From Trebonia sp030042015 (lineage in GTDB: Bacteria > Actinomycetota > Actinomycetes > Streptosporangiales > Streptosporangiaceae): a DNA stretch of 12,439 nucleotides. The position numbers and the translations under genes are program-made. Shown here one piece after another: positions 1 through 5,472 of this stretch; position 1 is the first letter of the stretch; each line of letters begins with the position of its first letter. Under the pieces are notes generated by a model that saw nothing but the letters and a program-made list of their open reading frames with translations, made no database searches and was not told where the DNA came from. Location of the stretch: positions 1-12,439 of the forward strand of contig NZ_JASIAL010000518.1 of the NCBI RefSeq assembly GCF_030042015.1, in the 5' to 3' direction.

Positions 1-739
1 CGAGCAGCCAGCAGCCGGCCGCGAGCAGCACCGCGGGGTACAACGCCACGATCGCGAGCTCAAGCCACGGCGACCAGGTGAACCCGGGGACCGGCTTGAC
101 CGCGGCCAGGGAGTTGCCCGCGATCAGCTCGGGCGTGAACCTGCCGATGCCGCGCCCTGCCGCCCCTGCCGCTCCGGCGACGGCCGGCAGCACGAACAGG
201 CCGCCGACCAGCGTGGCGACCGCGGCGGCACCGTGCCGGACGATGGCGCCGATGCCGAGTCCGGTCAGGCCGATCAGCGCGAGGTACGCGCCGGTCATCA
301 GCACCGCCCGCAGCACTGGGCCCTGGCTGAGCGCCGGGTGCGGCACCGCAGGCCGCAGCGCGGCGATGCCCAGCAGGAACGACAAGAACGTCGTGATCTC
401 CCCGAGGGCCAGGACCACCGTCGCGTACACGCAGGCCTTCGCGCCCAGCACAAGCGGCCGCCGCGGGATCGCGGCCAGCGTGACCTTGATCAGGCCGGTC
501 GAGTATTCGCCCGTCATCGTCAGCACGCCGAGCACGCCGGTGATGACCTGGCCGAACACGACGCCCGCGAGCACGTTGCTGGTCGGGTCGCCGGTCACGC
601 TGCGGGTGTTGAATCCGGCGACCACGCCGAGCGCGACCGTCGCGAGCATCCCGCCGCCAAGCACCCAGGTCGTCGAGCGCAGCGTGCGCAGCTTGATCCA
701 TTCCATCCGGGCCGCGTCCGGGAACCGGTAACCGTCCAT
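1..739 (-). CDS. ABC-2 type transporter permease, 3' end cut by window edge
   Basis: This is the membrane subunit of an ABC exporter, paired with the ATPase encoded just upstream. The translation starts MDGYRFPDAARMEWIKLRTL; the EWIKLRTLRSTTW stretch is the typical N-terminus of actinobacterial ABC-2 permeases. Around residues 80-95 comes GEYSTGLIKVTLAAIPRR, the family hallmark cytoplasmic loop. About six hydrophobic segments follow the usual order, and the last visible one (LELAIVALYPAVLLAAG) is normally the final helix, so only a few residues should be missing past position 1. The ATG at 739 is preceded by GGAG (747-750) at 7 nt. An internal ATG at 706 is a possible later start. The gene lies almost wholly inside the open frame of the ATPase but in a different frame; this is the frame with protein-like content. 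The substrate is unknown. The family call is secure. Confidence 0.88.
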   Translation of the reverse strand, partial: MDGYRFPDAARMEWIKLRTLRSTTWVLGGGMLATVALGVVAGFNTRSVTGDPTSNVLAGVVFGQVITGVLGVLTMTGEYSTGLIKVTLAAIPRRPLVLGAKACVYATVVLALGEITTFLSFLLGIAALRPAVPHPALSQGPVLRAVLMTGAYLALIGLTGLGIGAIVRHGAAAVATLVGGLFVLPAVAGAAGAAGRGIGRFTPELIAGNSLAAVKPVPGFTWSPWLELAIVALYPAVLLAAGCWLL

Positions 740-1442
740 CGGGGAACTCCGTCGTCAGGCCGAAGAACGCCTCTTCGAGCGAACCGCCGGCCCGGCCGCT
801 CAGCTCCCGCACGGTGGTGTCCGCGACCACCCGCCCGCGGCTGATGACGACCAGCCGGTCGGCGGTCACCGCCAGCTCGCTGATCAGGTGGCTGGAGACG
901 AACACCGTCCGGCCCTGCGCGGCCAGCGATCTCATCAGGTCCCTGATCCACCGGACTCCCGACGGATCAAGGCCGTTCACCGGCTCGTCGAGCAGCAGCA
1001 CGCCAGGGTCGCCGAGCAAGGCGGCCGCGACCGAAAGCCGCTGTGCCATGCCGAGCGAGAACGTCCCGGCCCGCCGCGAGGCCACATCGCTCAGCCCGGC
1101 AAGGCCGAGCACCTCTTCGACGCGCCGCGGCGGGATGCCGCCGCCCGCGGCGAGCGCCGCCAGATGCGCATGCGCGCGGCGGCCGGGGTGGAATCCCCGC
1201 GTCTCAAGCACCGCCCCGACCGACCGCAGCGGCCAGCGCAGCGCGTGGTATGGCGCCCCGTCGATGAGCGCCTCGCCGCGCGTCGGCGCGTCCAGGCCCA
1301 TGATCAGGCGCATCGTTGTGGACTTGCCCGAGCCGTTCGGCCCAAGAAAACCGGTCACGATGCCCGGATGGACCTCGAAGGTCACATCGTCGACGGCGAC
1401 CGTGCGGCCGTAGCGTTTGGTGAGGCCCTGTGCGCAGATCAT
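60..1442 (-). CDS. ABC transporter ATP-binding protein; real domain about residues 1-234, open frame runs on through the permease gene
   Basis: This is the cytoplasmic ATPase that powers the adjacent permease. Visible motifs, counting from the ATG at 1442, are Walker A GPNGSGKST (34-42), signature FSLGMAQRL (128-136, the LGMAQ variant common in this subfamily), Walker B VLLLDEP (148-154) and the switch His in SSH (185). The domain closes with SLEEAFFGLT at about residue 230, where such proteins normally end within some 10-80 residues. Here no stop occurs until position 60. Residues from about 235 on are Arg/Gly/Pro-rich and read out of frame through the permease gene, so they are probably not functional protein. 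Start: the ATG at 1442 puts the family N-terminus MICAQGLTKRYG first; an upstream GTG at 1478 adds 12 atypical residues. There is no Shine-Dalgarno, but TAGCGT lies 7 nt upstream, suggesting a leaderless mRNA. The gene is divergent from the kinase operon. Confidence 0.85.
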   Translation of the reverse strand: MICAQGLTKRYGRTVAVDDVTFEVHPGIVTGFLGPNGSGKSTTMRLIMGLDAPTRGEALIDGAPYHALRWPLRSVGAVLETRGFHPGRRAHAHLAALAAGGGIPPRRVEEVLGLAGLSDVASRRAGTFSLGMAQRLSVAAALLGDPGVLLLDEPVNGLDPSGVRWIRDLMRSLAAQGRTVFVSSHLISELAVTADRLVVISRGRVVADTTVRELSGRAGGSLEEAFFGLTTEFPDGRLPVPGRGPDGMDQAAHAALDDLGAWRRDARDGRARRGRRIQHPQRDRRPDQQRARGRRVRPGHHRRARRADDDGRILDRPDQGHAGRDPAAAACAGREGLRVRDGGPGPRGDHDVLVVPAGHRRAAACGAAPGAQPGPSAAGGADDRRVPRADRPDRTRHRRHRPARCRRGRHAGRRPVRAAGRRRSGRGGRARHRQVHARADRGQLPGRGQAGPRVHLVAVA

Positions 1443-1449
1443 GGCCACG

Positions 1450-1455
1450 ACGCTA
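1450..1455 (-). promoter_or_regulatory. candidate -10 element (TAGCGT) for the ABC operon, leaderless
   Basis: On the minus strand TAGCGT fits the actinobacterial TANNNT -10 pattern and ends 7 nt before the ATG at 1442, so transcription would begin at or next to the start codon. No Shine-Dalgarno sequence is visible and no good -35 is recognisable. This is inferred from position and pattern only. Confidence 0.35.
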
Positions 1456-1508
1456 CGAACACCCGGCGCGACCGGCATCGCCGCCAGGAGCCATCTCCAG
1501 GCACGGCG

Positions 1509-1526
1509 GTCGTACCCAGGTATGAC
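1509..1526. promoter_or_regulatory. operator-like dyad GTCGTACC-CA-GGTATGAC between the ABC and kinase operons
   Basis: The 18 bp form an inverted repeat with 8-bp arms, 7 of 8 positions complementary (the exception is a G/T pair), around a 2-bp centre. It lies about 67 bp upstream of the ABC ATPase start and 49 bp upstream of the kinase start, in the 132-bp divergent promoter region. NarL/LuxR-type regulators bind such short dyads, so the response regulator at 2876-3619 is the natural candidate. The assignment to that regulator is an inference. Confidence 0.45.
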
Positions 1527-1562
1527 GCCGCTAGCGGGACGCCAGATCCCCGCGCCGCGGCC

Positions 1563-1568
1563 TAACCT
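1563..1568 (+). promoter_or_regulatory. candidate -10 element (TAACCT) for the kinase operon, leaderless
   Basis: TAACCT matches TANNNT and is followed by exactly 6 nt before the GTG at 1575. The only purine-rich stretch (AGGG) is too close to the GTG to serve as a normal Shine-Dalgarno. A leaderless transcript starting at or near 1575 is therefore the simplest reading. Confidence 0.4.
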
Positions 1569-1574
1569 AGGGAT

Positions 1575-2879
1575 GTGGACGCGCTAGTCCAAGTGCTCGC
1601 CGGCCGTGACCGGGTGCCCGAATGGCGTTCGGCGGCGGCCCGGCGAACAGCGGTGCTGCTGAGCTGGCTGGCCTTCGCGCTGCTGGCCGCGTCGGCGCTG
1701 GCGGCGGTGACCGTGGGCCGCGGCGGGCGGACCGGTCTGCAGCCAAGCGACGCCGGCTGGCTCGCCGTCGCGTTCGCCGTCTCGGCGGCGCTGCCGCTGG
1801 CGCCGCGGCGGGCGCTGCTCGCCTGGCGTCTCGCCTTCGTCGTGGTGCTGGTCGCGCCGCTGATTCCCGGCCAGACCCGCGCGGACCCGGGCTTCTACGG
1901 CGTGCTGGCCATCGTCTATGTCGTGGCCGGGCTGCGCTATGCGAGCCCGGCCCTGTGGTGGATGGCCGCCCTGACGCTGGTCCCGGTCTGGCTGTGGACC
2001 GGCCCGGACTGGACGTACCCGGCCCGGCTCACCGCCGGGCTCGTGGTGCTCGCGACCGCGCTGCAGGCGATCGCTAACTGGCGGCGGGACCGGCGCGCGC
2101 TCGCCAGGCAGACCGAGAACGCCGAGCGCGAGCGCGAGCGCAGTGCCGTCCTGCAAGAGCGGGCCAGGATCGCGCGCGAACTGCACGACGTGGTGGCGCA
2201 CCACATGTCGATGATCGCGGTCCAGGCGGAGACCGCGCCGTACCGGCTGGCCGCCGCGCCCGGCGGGGCGGACCTGCCCGAGCCGGTGAAGGCGGAATTC
2301 GCCGCGCTGAGCGGCGCGGCCCGCGAGGCCCTCACCGACATGCGCGGGCTCCTCGGCGTGCTGCGCAGCGACGACGCCGGCCAAGCCGGCGACCCAGCCC
2401 AAGCCGGCGACCCAGCCCGCCGCGGCGCTGCCGAACTAATGCCGCAGCCACGGCTCGAAGACGTCCCGCACCTGGTCGACGCGGCTCGCCGCGCTGGCGC
2501 CGCGGTCACGCTGACCATGCCTGATAACAGCAAGAGGCGGCCGCTGCTGCCTGGCGTCGGGCTCACCGCCTACCGGATCGTGCAGGAATCGCTGTCCAAC
2601 GCCGCCAGGCACGCCCCTGGCGCCCCAGTCAGCGTGGTGGTCGAGCAGGAGCCACGGTCCGTTCTGCTGAAGATAATGAGCGGGCCGGCCACGGCGCGCC
2701 AGCCGAAGACGGACGGGACCGGGCACGGGCTCGCCGGGATGCGGGAGCGGGTGGTGCTGCTCGGCGGGTCGCTGGACGCCGGGCCGGAGGCGGACGGCGG
2801 GTTCGCGGTCCGCGCGGTGCTGCCTGCGGGCACGCCCCTCCCTGCGGGCAGGCCGCAGCCGGCGGGCACGCCCCAGTGA
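1575..2879 (+). CDS. sensor histidine kinase, NarL-system (HisKA_3) type
   Basis: A membrane sensor kinase that phosphorylates the response regulator encoded next. About six hydrophobic segments lie between residues 25 and 167 with only short loops, so sensing is probably within the membrane. A charged linker (168-195) leads to the HisKA_3 dimerisation motif RARIARELHDVVAHH with phospho-acceptor His204. The HATPase_c domain shows the N-box YRIVQESLSNAARHA (333-347, Asn342) and the G-box GTGHGLAGMRERV (381-393). Length (434 aa) is normal for the family. The GTG at 1575 is the only sensible start, since the ATG at 1573 meets a stop after four codons. The 3' end overlaps the regulator start by GTGA. 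Oddities are a perfect 18-nt tandem repeat encoding QAGDPA twice between the two catalytic domains, and a Pro/Gly/Ala-rich tail with repeated PAG units. The signal sensed is unknown. Confidence 0.93.
   Translation: MDALVQVLAGRDRVPEWRSAAARRTAVLLSWLAFALLAASALAAVTVGRGGRTGLQPSDAGWLAVAFAVSAALPLAPRRALLAWRLAFVVVLVAPLIPGQTRADPGFYGVLAIVYVVAGLRYASPALWWMAALTLVPVWLWTGPDWTYPARLTAGLVVLATALQAIANWRRDRRALARQTENAERERERSAVLQERARIARELHDVVAHHMSMIAVQAETAPYRLAAAPGGADLPEPVKAEFAALSGAAREALTDMRGLLGVLRSDDAGQAGDPAQAGDPARRGAAELMPQPRLEDVPHLVDAARRAGAAVTLTMPDNSKRRPLLPGVGLTAYRIVQESLSNAARHAPGAPVSVVVEQEPRSVLLKIMSGPATARQPKTDGTGHGLAGMRERVVLLGGSLDAGPEADGGFAVRAVLPAGTPLPAGRPQPAGTPQ
2381..2416 (+). repeat. perfect 18-nt tandem duplication inside the histidine kinase gene
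   Basis: Positions 2381-2398 and 2399-2416 are identical. Because the unit is six codons the reading frame is kept, and the protein carries QAGDPA twice in the linker between the dimerisation and ATPase domains. This looks like a recent slippage duplication. Confidence 0.9.
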
Positions 2880-3619
2880 CACCAGAAGCGGCGCCGATCA
2901 GCTGCCTGATCGCCGATGACCAGGCGATGGTCCGTGAGGGGTTCGGCGCGCTGCTTGCGGCACAGCCGCAGATCACGGTCGCCGCGCTGGCCGCCGACGG
3001 CGCAGAAGCCGTCGAACTCGCCAGGCGCACCAGGCCCGACGTGGTGCTGATGGACGTCCGGATGCCTGTCATGGACGGCTTGCAGGCCATCCGTGAGCTG
3101 CTCGGGAACGCCAGGAACCCGCCGCGCGTGCTGATGCTGACCACGTTCGACCTCGACGAGTACGTCTACGAGGCGCTGCGGGCGGGGGCGAGCGGGTTCC
3201 TGCTCAAGGACGCCCCGGCCGCCGAGCTCGTGCACGCGGTCCGGGTGGTCGCCGCCGGCGACGCGCTGCTCGCGCCGTCGGTGACCAGGCGGCTGATCGC
3301 CGACTTCGCAGGCCGCCACGGCCCGCGCGCGGGCACCGCCGGCACGGCCGGCCCCATCGGCACCATCGGCGCAGCCGGCACGGCCGGCCCCGCCGCGCGA
3401 CAACGCCAGCCGCTGGCCGAACTCACCCCGCGCGAACTCGAAGTGCTCACGCTCATCGCGCGCGGCATGTCCAACGCGGAGATCAGCGCCTCGCTGGTCA
3501 TCGCGGAACAGACCACAAAGACCCACGTCGGCCGCATCCTCATGAAGCTTGCGCTGCGCGACCGGGCGCAGGCTGTCGTGCTCGCCTATGAGTCCGGCCT
3601 GGTCGCCCCCGGGCAGTGA
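2876..3619 (+). CDS. response regulator, NarL/FixJ family (receiver plus LuxR HTH)
   Basis: A DNA-binding response regulator, partner of the preceding kinase. The receiver domain (about 8-125) has the acidic pair Asp14/Asp15, the phospho-acceptor Asp60 in VVLMDVRMPVMDG, Thr89 and Lys111. The LuxR-type helix-turn-helix is at about 182-242 (LTPRELEVLTLIARGMSNAE ... TTKTHVGRILMKL). The start GTG (2876) overlaps the kinase stop by the four bases GTGA, so translation is coupled. The linker between domains (about 151-173) is unusual: a Gly/Thr/Ala/Pro/Ile low-complexity stretch made by an imperfect 36-nt duplication. Such regulators bind short inverted repeats; the dyad at 1509-1526 upstream of this operon and of the divergent ABC exporter is a plausible target. 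The methyltransferase gene follows after 6 bp. Confidence 0.94.
   Translation: MTPEAAPISCLIADDQAMVREGFGALLAAQPQITVAALAADGAEAVELARRTRPDVVLMDVRMPVMDGLQAIRELLGNARNPPRVLMLTTFDLDEYVYEALRAGASGFLLKDAPAAELVHAVRVVAAGDALLAPSVTRRLIADFAGRHGPRAGTAGTAGPIGTIGAAGTAGPAARQRQPLAELTPRELEVLTLIARGMSNAEISASLVIAEQTTKTHVGRILMKLALRDRAQAVVLAYESGLVAPGQ
3338..3391 (+). repeat. in-frame 36-nt-period repeat in the response-regulator linker
   Basis: The 18 bases at 3338-3355 recur exactly at 3374-3391, a period of 36 nt or 12 codons. The encoded linker reads roughly GTAGTAGPIGTIG followed by AAGTAGPAA. The expansion lengthens the flexible hinge between receiver and HTH without breaking the frame. Confidence 0.85.
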
Positions 3620-3625
3620 AGCCTG

Positions 3626-4393
3626 ATGGACGAGGGCACCGCCTCGCGCACCGCCCGCAGTGTCGCGGCGCACCGGCTGGACTTCGCGCGCGCCGAAACG
3701 CCGTACGGTGACCCGGACGCCGACGTCGCGCTCGCCAGGGACGTCACGGACGGGCTCGCGGCGCCGCACACCCGGATGCACGACTACCTGCGCGGACGCA
3801 CGGCGTTCTTCGACCACGTGGTCGTGCGCTCGATCGAGCGCGGCGTCGCGCAGGTCGTGGTCGGCGCCGCCGGGTACGACGGCCGCGCGTTCCGGTACGC
3901 CAAACCCGGGGTGCGCTGGTTCGAGGTGGACCACCCCGCGACCCAGGCGGACAAGCTGGCGCGGATCGCCCGCCTCGGCATCGACGCGCGGCACGTCCGG
4001 TTCGTCGCGGCGGACTTCGCGCGGGCGCCGGTCGCCGGCCTGCTGGCCGCGGCGGGCCTGGACCCGCGCAGCCCCGCCTTGTTCCTGCTCGAAGGCGTCG
4101 CCGTGTACCTGGACACGGACGTCCTTGAGCGGGTCCTCGGGCAGTTCCGCGCGGCCACCGTGGACGGCAGCGTGCTCGCCATCAGCGTGTCGCTGGCGTC
4201 GGCGCAGGGCCAGGCCCGCGAGCGCTTCCGGGCGTCGGTCGCCGCGCTGGGGGAGCCGGCCCGCTCGGTGCTCGTCCCGCAGGAGGCGGCCCGGCTGCTC
4301 GCCGGGCAGGGATGGCGGGTGATCGAGGCCCGCGACCGGCTGCGGGCCGCGGGCCTGCTGACCGCCCGTGCCACCGGCCCGCCCACTCCTTAG
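3626..4393 (+). CDS. class I SAM-dependent methyltransferase, leucine carboxyl methyltransferase-like (Rv0281-type)
   Basis: A predicted cytoplasmic S-adenosylmethionine-dependent methyltransferase of the PF04072/TIGR00027 group common in mycobacteria and other actinomycetes. Visible motifs are VVVGAAGYDGRAFRY (77-91; SAM-binding glycine loop, family form LGAGLDTRA), EVDHPATQADK (100-110; the acidic residue and DHP motif expected to contact SAM), a VAADF strand (Asp130) and LEGVAVYLD (155-163). At 255 aa it is close to the family's usual length. The ATG at 3626 is 6 bp after the regulator stop with only a weak GAAG upstream, so it is probably translated by coupling within the kinase-regulator operon. 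The substrate is unknown; the family includes both O-methyltransferases and uncharacterised members. An operonic tie to a two-component pair is not the usual setting. Confidence 0.88.
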   Translation: MDEGTASRTARSVAAHRLDFARAETPYGDPDADVALARDVTDGLAAPHTRMHDYLRGRTAFFDHVVVRSIERGVAQVVVGAAGYDGRAFRYAKPGVRWFEVDHPATQADKLARIARLGIDARHVRFVAADFARAPVAGLLAAAGLDPRSPALFLLEGVAVYLDTDVLERVLGQFRAATVDGSVLAISVSLASAQGQARERFRASVAALGEPARSVLVPQEAARLLAGQGWRVIEARDRLRAAGLLTARATGPPTP

Positions 4394-4425
4394 CCCGACC
4401 GATTCTCAGCCCGGGTTCGCTCCGT

Positions 4426-4454
4426 TATTGGTGGTGTGGGCCCCACCACCAATA
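4426..4454 (+). terminator. 11-bp perfect hairpin after the kinase-regulator-methyltransferase operon
   Basis: TATTGGTGGTG pairs perfectly with CACCACCAATA across a 7-nt loop, 33 bp after the methyltransferase stop. There is no T-tract, which is normal for actinobacterial terminators. A related but imperfect sequence (TATTGG, then GGGCCCC, then a CC/CAA arm) lies at 4773-4800, so the element may instead be a repeated protein or RNA site. Terminator is the simplest reading. Confidence 0.6.
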
Positions 4455-4702
4455 GGTTTGCAATGCCACGAACTTAAGCCGCCCAGCCTGCCGGCGGACA
4501 AACCACCGATACCGGGCGCGGTGCGCGGGCGCTGGCCAAGATAGGAGCCGAGCGGCATCCGGAAATCGGTATAAAACGGGCAATAAACCTGCGGCCCGGG
4601 TCCTAAGTTCCCGATGCCGTCCCACTATCTGAGACCGCCGCCGGCCAGCCGCCCGCGCCCCGGCCAGCCTGCCGCGCCCTTGCCGCACTGCTCACACCCA
4701 CA

Positions 4703-4718
4703 TCACCTGACCAGGTGA
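4703..4718. promoter_or_regulatory. operator-like palindrome TCACCTG-AC-CAGGTGA
   Basis: A perfect 7-bp inverted repeat with a 2-bp centre, in the non-coding region upstream of the coiled-coil gene. Symmetry and size suit a dimeric repressor site. No cognate regulator is visible in the window. Confidence 0.4.
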
Positions 4719-4748
4719 CATGCACCCGAGGGAGCGGCGACGCAGCCC

Positions 4749-4887
4749 CTTAACTTCCCGAGATTGCAAGCCTATTGGCGCTGGGGGCCCCGCCATCAAA
4801 AGGCCGGCTTCCGGGGAGGGCCGGGGGCCGCCGGGGAGCGGGGCGCCTGGGGCGTGTGGTTAGCGTGTGGCCAGATGGGAAGTTAAG
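4749..4887. repeat. 11-bp inverted repeat, arms 117 bp apart
   Basis: CTTAACTTCCC at 4749-4759 is matched exactly by its complement GGGAAGTTAAG at 4877-4887. The arms are notably AT-richer than the G-rich interior. They could be terminal repeats of a very small mobile remnant or two copies of a binding site in opposite orientation. No clear target-site duplication flanks them. Confidence 0.6.
4813..4852 (+). other. cluster of G-tracts, G-quadruplex-prone
   Basis: Six runs of three to five G lie within 40 nt on the plus strand: 4813-4816, 4818-4820, 4823-4827, 4833-4836, 4840-4843 and 4849-4852, separated by 1-6 nt. This satisfies the usual sequence rule for an intramolecular quadruplex. It is inside the inverted repeat at 4749-4887. 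Confidence 0.5.
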
Positions 4888-4908
4888 CAGTCGCAACCAG
4901 GCAGCGGG

Positions 4909-5016
4909 CCCGGCGCAGGCCGCGGGTGCGGCAGTTCGGCCCGGCGCAGGCCGCGGGTGCGGCAGTTCGGCCGGGCCCGGGCCGCGGGTGCGGCAGTTCG
5001 GCCGGGCCCGGGCCGC
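4909..5016 (+). repeat. 31-bp tandem repeat array, three full copies plus a 15-nt partial, just upstream of the coiled-coil gene
   Basis: Copies occupy 4909-4939, 4940-4970 and 4971-5001, with a partial at 5002-5016. Copies 1 and 2 are identical; copy 3 differs only in its first 11 bases. Every full copy contains the small hairpin GCCGC-GGGT-GCGGC followed by AGTTCGG. The 31-nt period rotates the reading frame, so selection on an encoded protein is unlikely; this is a non-coding array ending about 22 bp before the start codon at 5039. It is not CRISPR, because there are no spacers. Confidence 0.9.
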
Positions 5017-5038
5017 CGACATTCGGGGGGAATGCCAG

Positions 5039-5458
5039 ATGGCAGCCGATTTCAGCCAGCTCACGGACAAGGTCAACGAAGCCCAGGCCCAGATCAAGGC
5101 CACGATGGGCAAGGGCAGGGACCAGCTGCAGGCCCAGGTGGAGCAGGCCCAGAACAAGGCTGAGCAGCAGGCCGATCAGATCAAGACGAAGGCGGCGCAG
5201 TCCAAGGACAAGGCCGCCGCGAACTGGCAGGCCATCCAGGACAGATGGCAGTCGCACGTCGCGCAGCTGCACCAGCGGACCGCCGACATGAAGGCTGAGC
5301 GTGACGTCCGCAAGGCCGAGCTTAAGGCCGAGATCGCCGAGGGCGACGCGCAGGACGCGATCAACTTCGCCATCGCCGCCGTGCAGGAGGCCGAGTACGC
5401 CGTCCTTGACGCCGCGCTGGCGCGCTCGGACGCCGACGCCCTCGCGGGCAAGCGCTAG
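5039..5458 (+). CDS. small Ala/Gln/Lys-rich coiled-coil protein, function unknown
   Basis: A 139-residue, highly hydrophilic, almost wholly helical protein starting MAADFSQLTDKVNEAQAQIK. It has no signal peptide, membrane segment or cysteine. Heptad-like spacing of Ala/Leu/Val with Gln, Lys and Glu runs from residue 5 to about 115. The C-terminal part (NFAIAAVQEAEYAVLDAALARSDADALAGK) resembles the conserved tail of a common actinobacterial protein group often labelled hypothetical or apolipoprotein-like; I recognise the pattern but know no function. Start: the ATG at 5039 has a G-rich GGGGGGA 8-9 nt upstream. The frame is open back to 4775, but that part is the 31-bp repeat array and not protein-like. 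Its stop is 10 bp from that of the convergent VOC gene. Confidence 0.85.
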   Translation: MAADFSQLTDKVNEAQAQIKATMGKGRDQLQAQVEQAQNKAEQQADQIKTKAAQSKDKAAANWQAIQDRWQSHVAQLHQRTADMKAERDVRKAELKAEIAEGDAQDAINFAIAAVQEAEYAVLDAALARSDADALAGKR

Positions 5459-5472
5459 CTGACGCCTGTCAG
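5459..5472. terminator. small hairpin between convergent stops
   Basis: CTGAC-GCCT-GTCAG is a perfect 5-bp stem with a 4-nt loop, starting right after the coiled-coil gene stop and overlapping the VOC gene stop. It could end transcription from either side, but it is short and lacks a T-tract. Confidence 0.3.

Larger units (their letters stand above)
4394..5038. other. 645-bp intergenic region rich in dyads and repeats, no credible gene
   Basis: The region holds, in order: a strong hairpin (4426-4454); an inverted pair GGTTTG/CAAACC (4455-4460 and 4499-4504); CGGCATC/GATGCCG (4553-4559 and 4613-4619) enclosing the relatively AT-rich stretch with TATAAA at 4570-4575; a 16-bp palindrome (4703-4718); an 11-bp inverted repeat (4749-4887) around a run of G-tracts; and a 31-bp tandem repeat array reaching almost to the next gene. 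An 87-codon minus-strand frame (4425-4688) has shadow-like Arg-rich composition and is not accepted. The nested inverted pairs at 4455-4619 could reflect a structured RNA, but this is weak. Confidence 0.6.

Noticed and set aside
2570..3994. 474-codon minus-strand frame opposite the kinase, regulator and methyltransferase genes
   Set aside because: It is antisense to three well-supported genes and has no recognisable motifs.
4425..4688. 87-codon minus-strand frame
   Set aside because: Its last codons come from the hairpin, it has no Shine-Dalgarno, it is Arg-rich, and no fold or family pattern is visible.
4909..5016. CRISPR array
   Set aside because: The repeats are directly adjacent with no unique spacers, and no cas genes are present.
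4775..5038. 88-codon N-terminal extension of the coiled-coil protein
   Set aside because: It is encoded by G-tracts and the 31-bp array, whose period rotates the frame; composition is Gly/Arg/Ala-rich and unlike the rest of the protein. ATG 5039 gives a compact, plausible protein.
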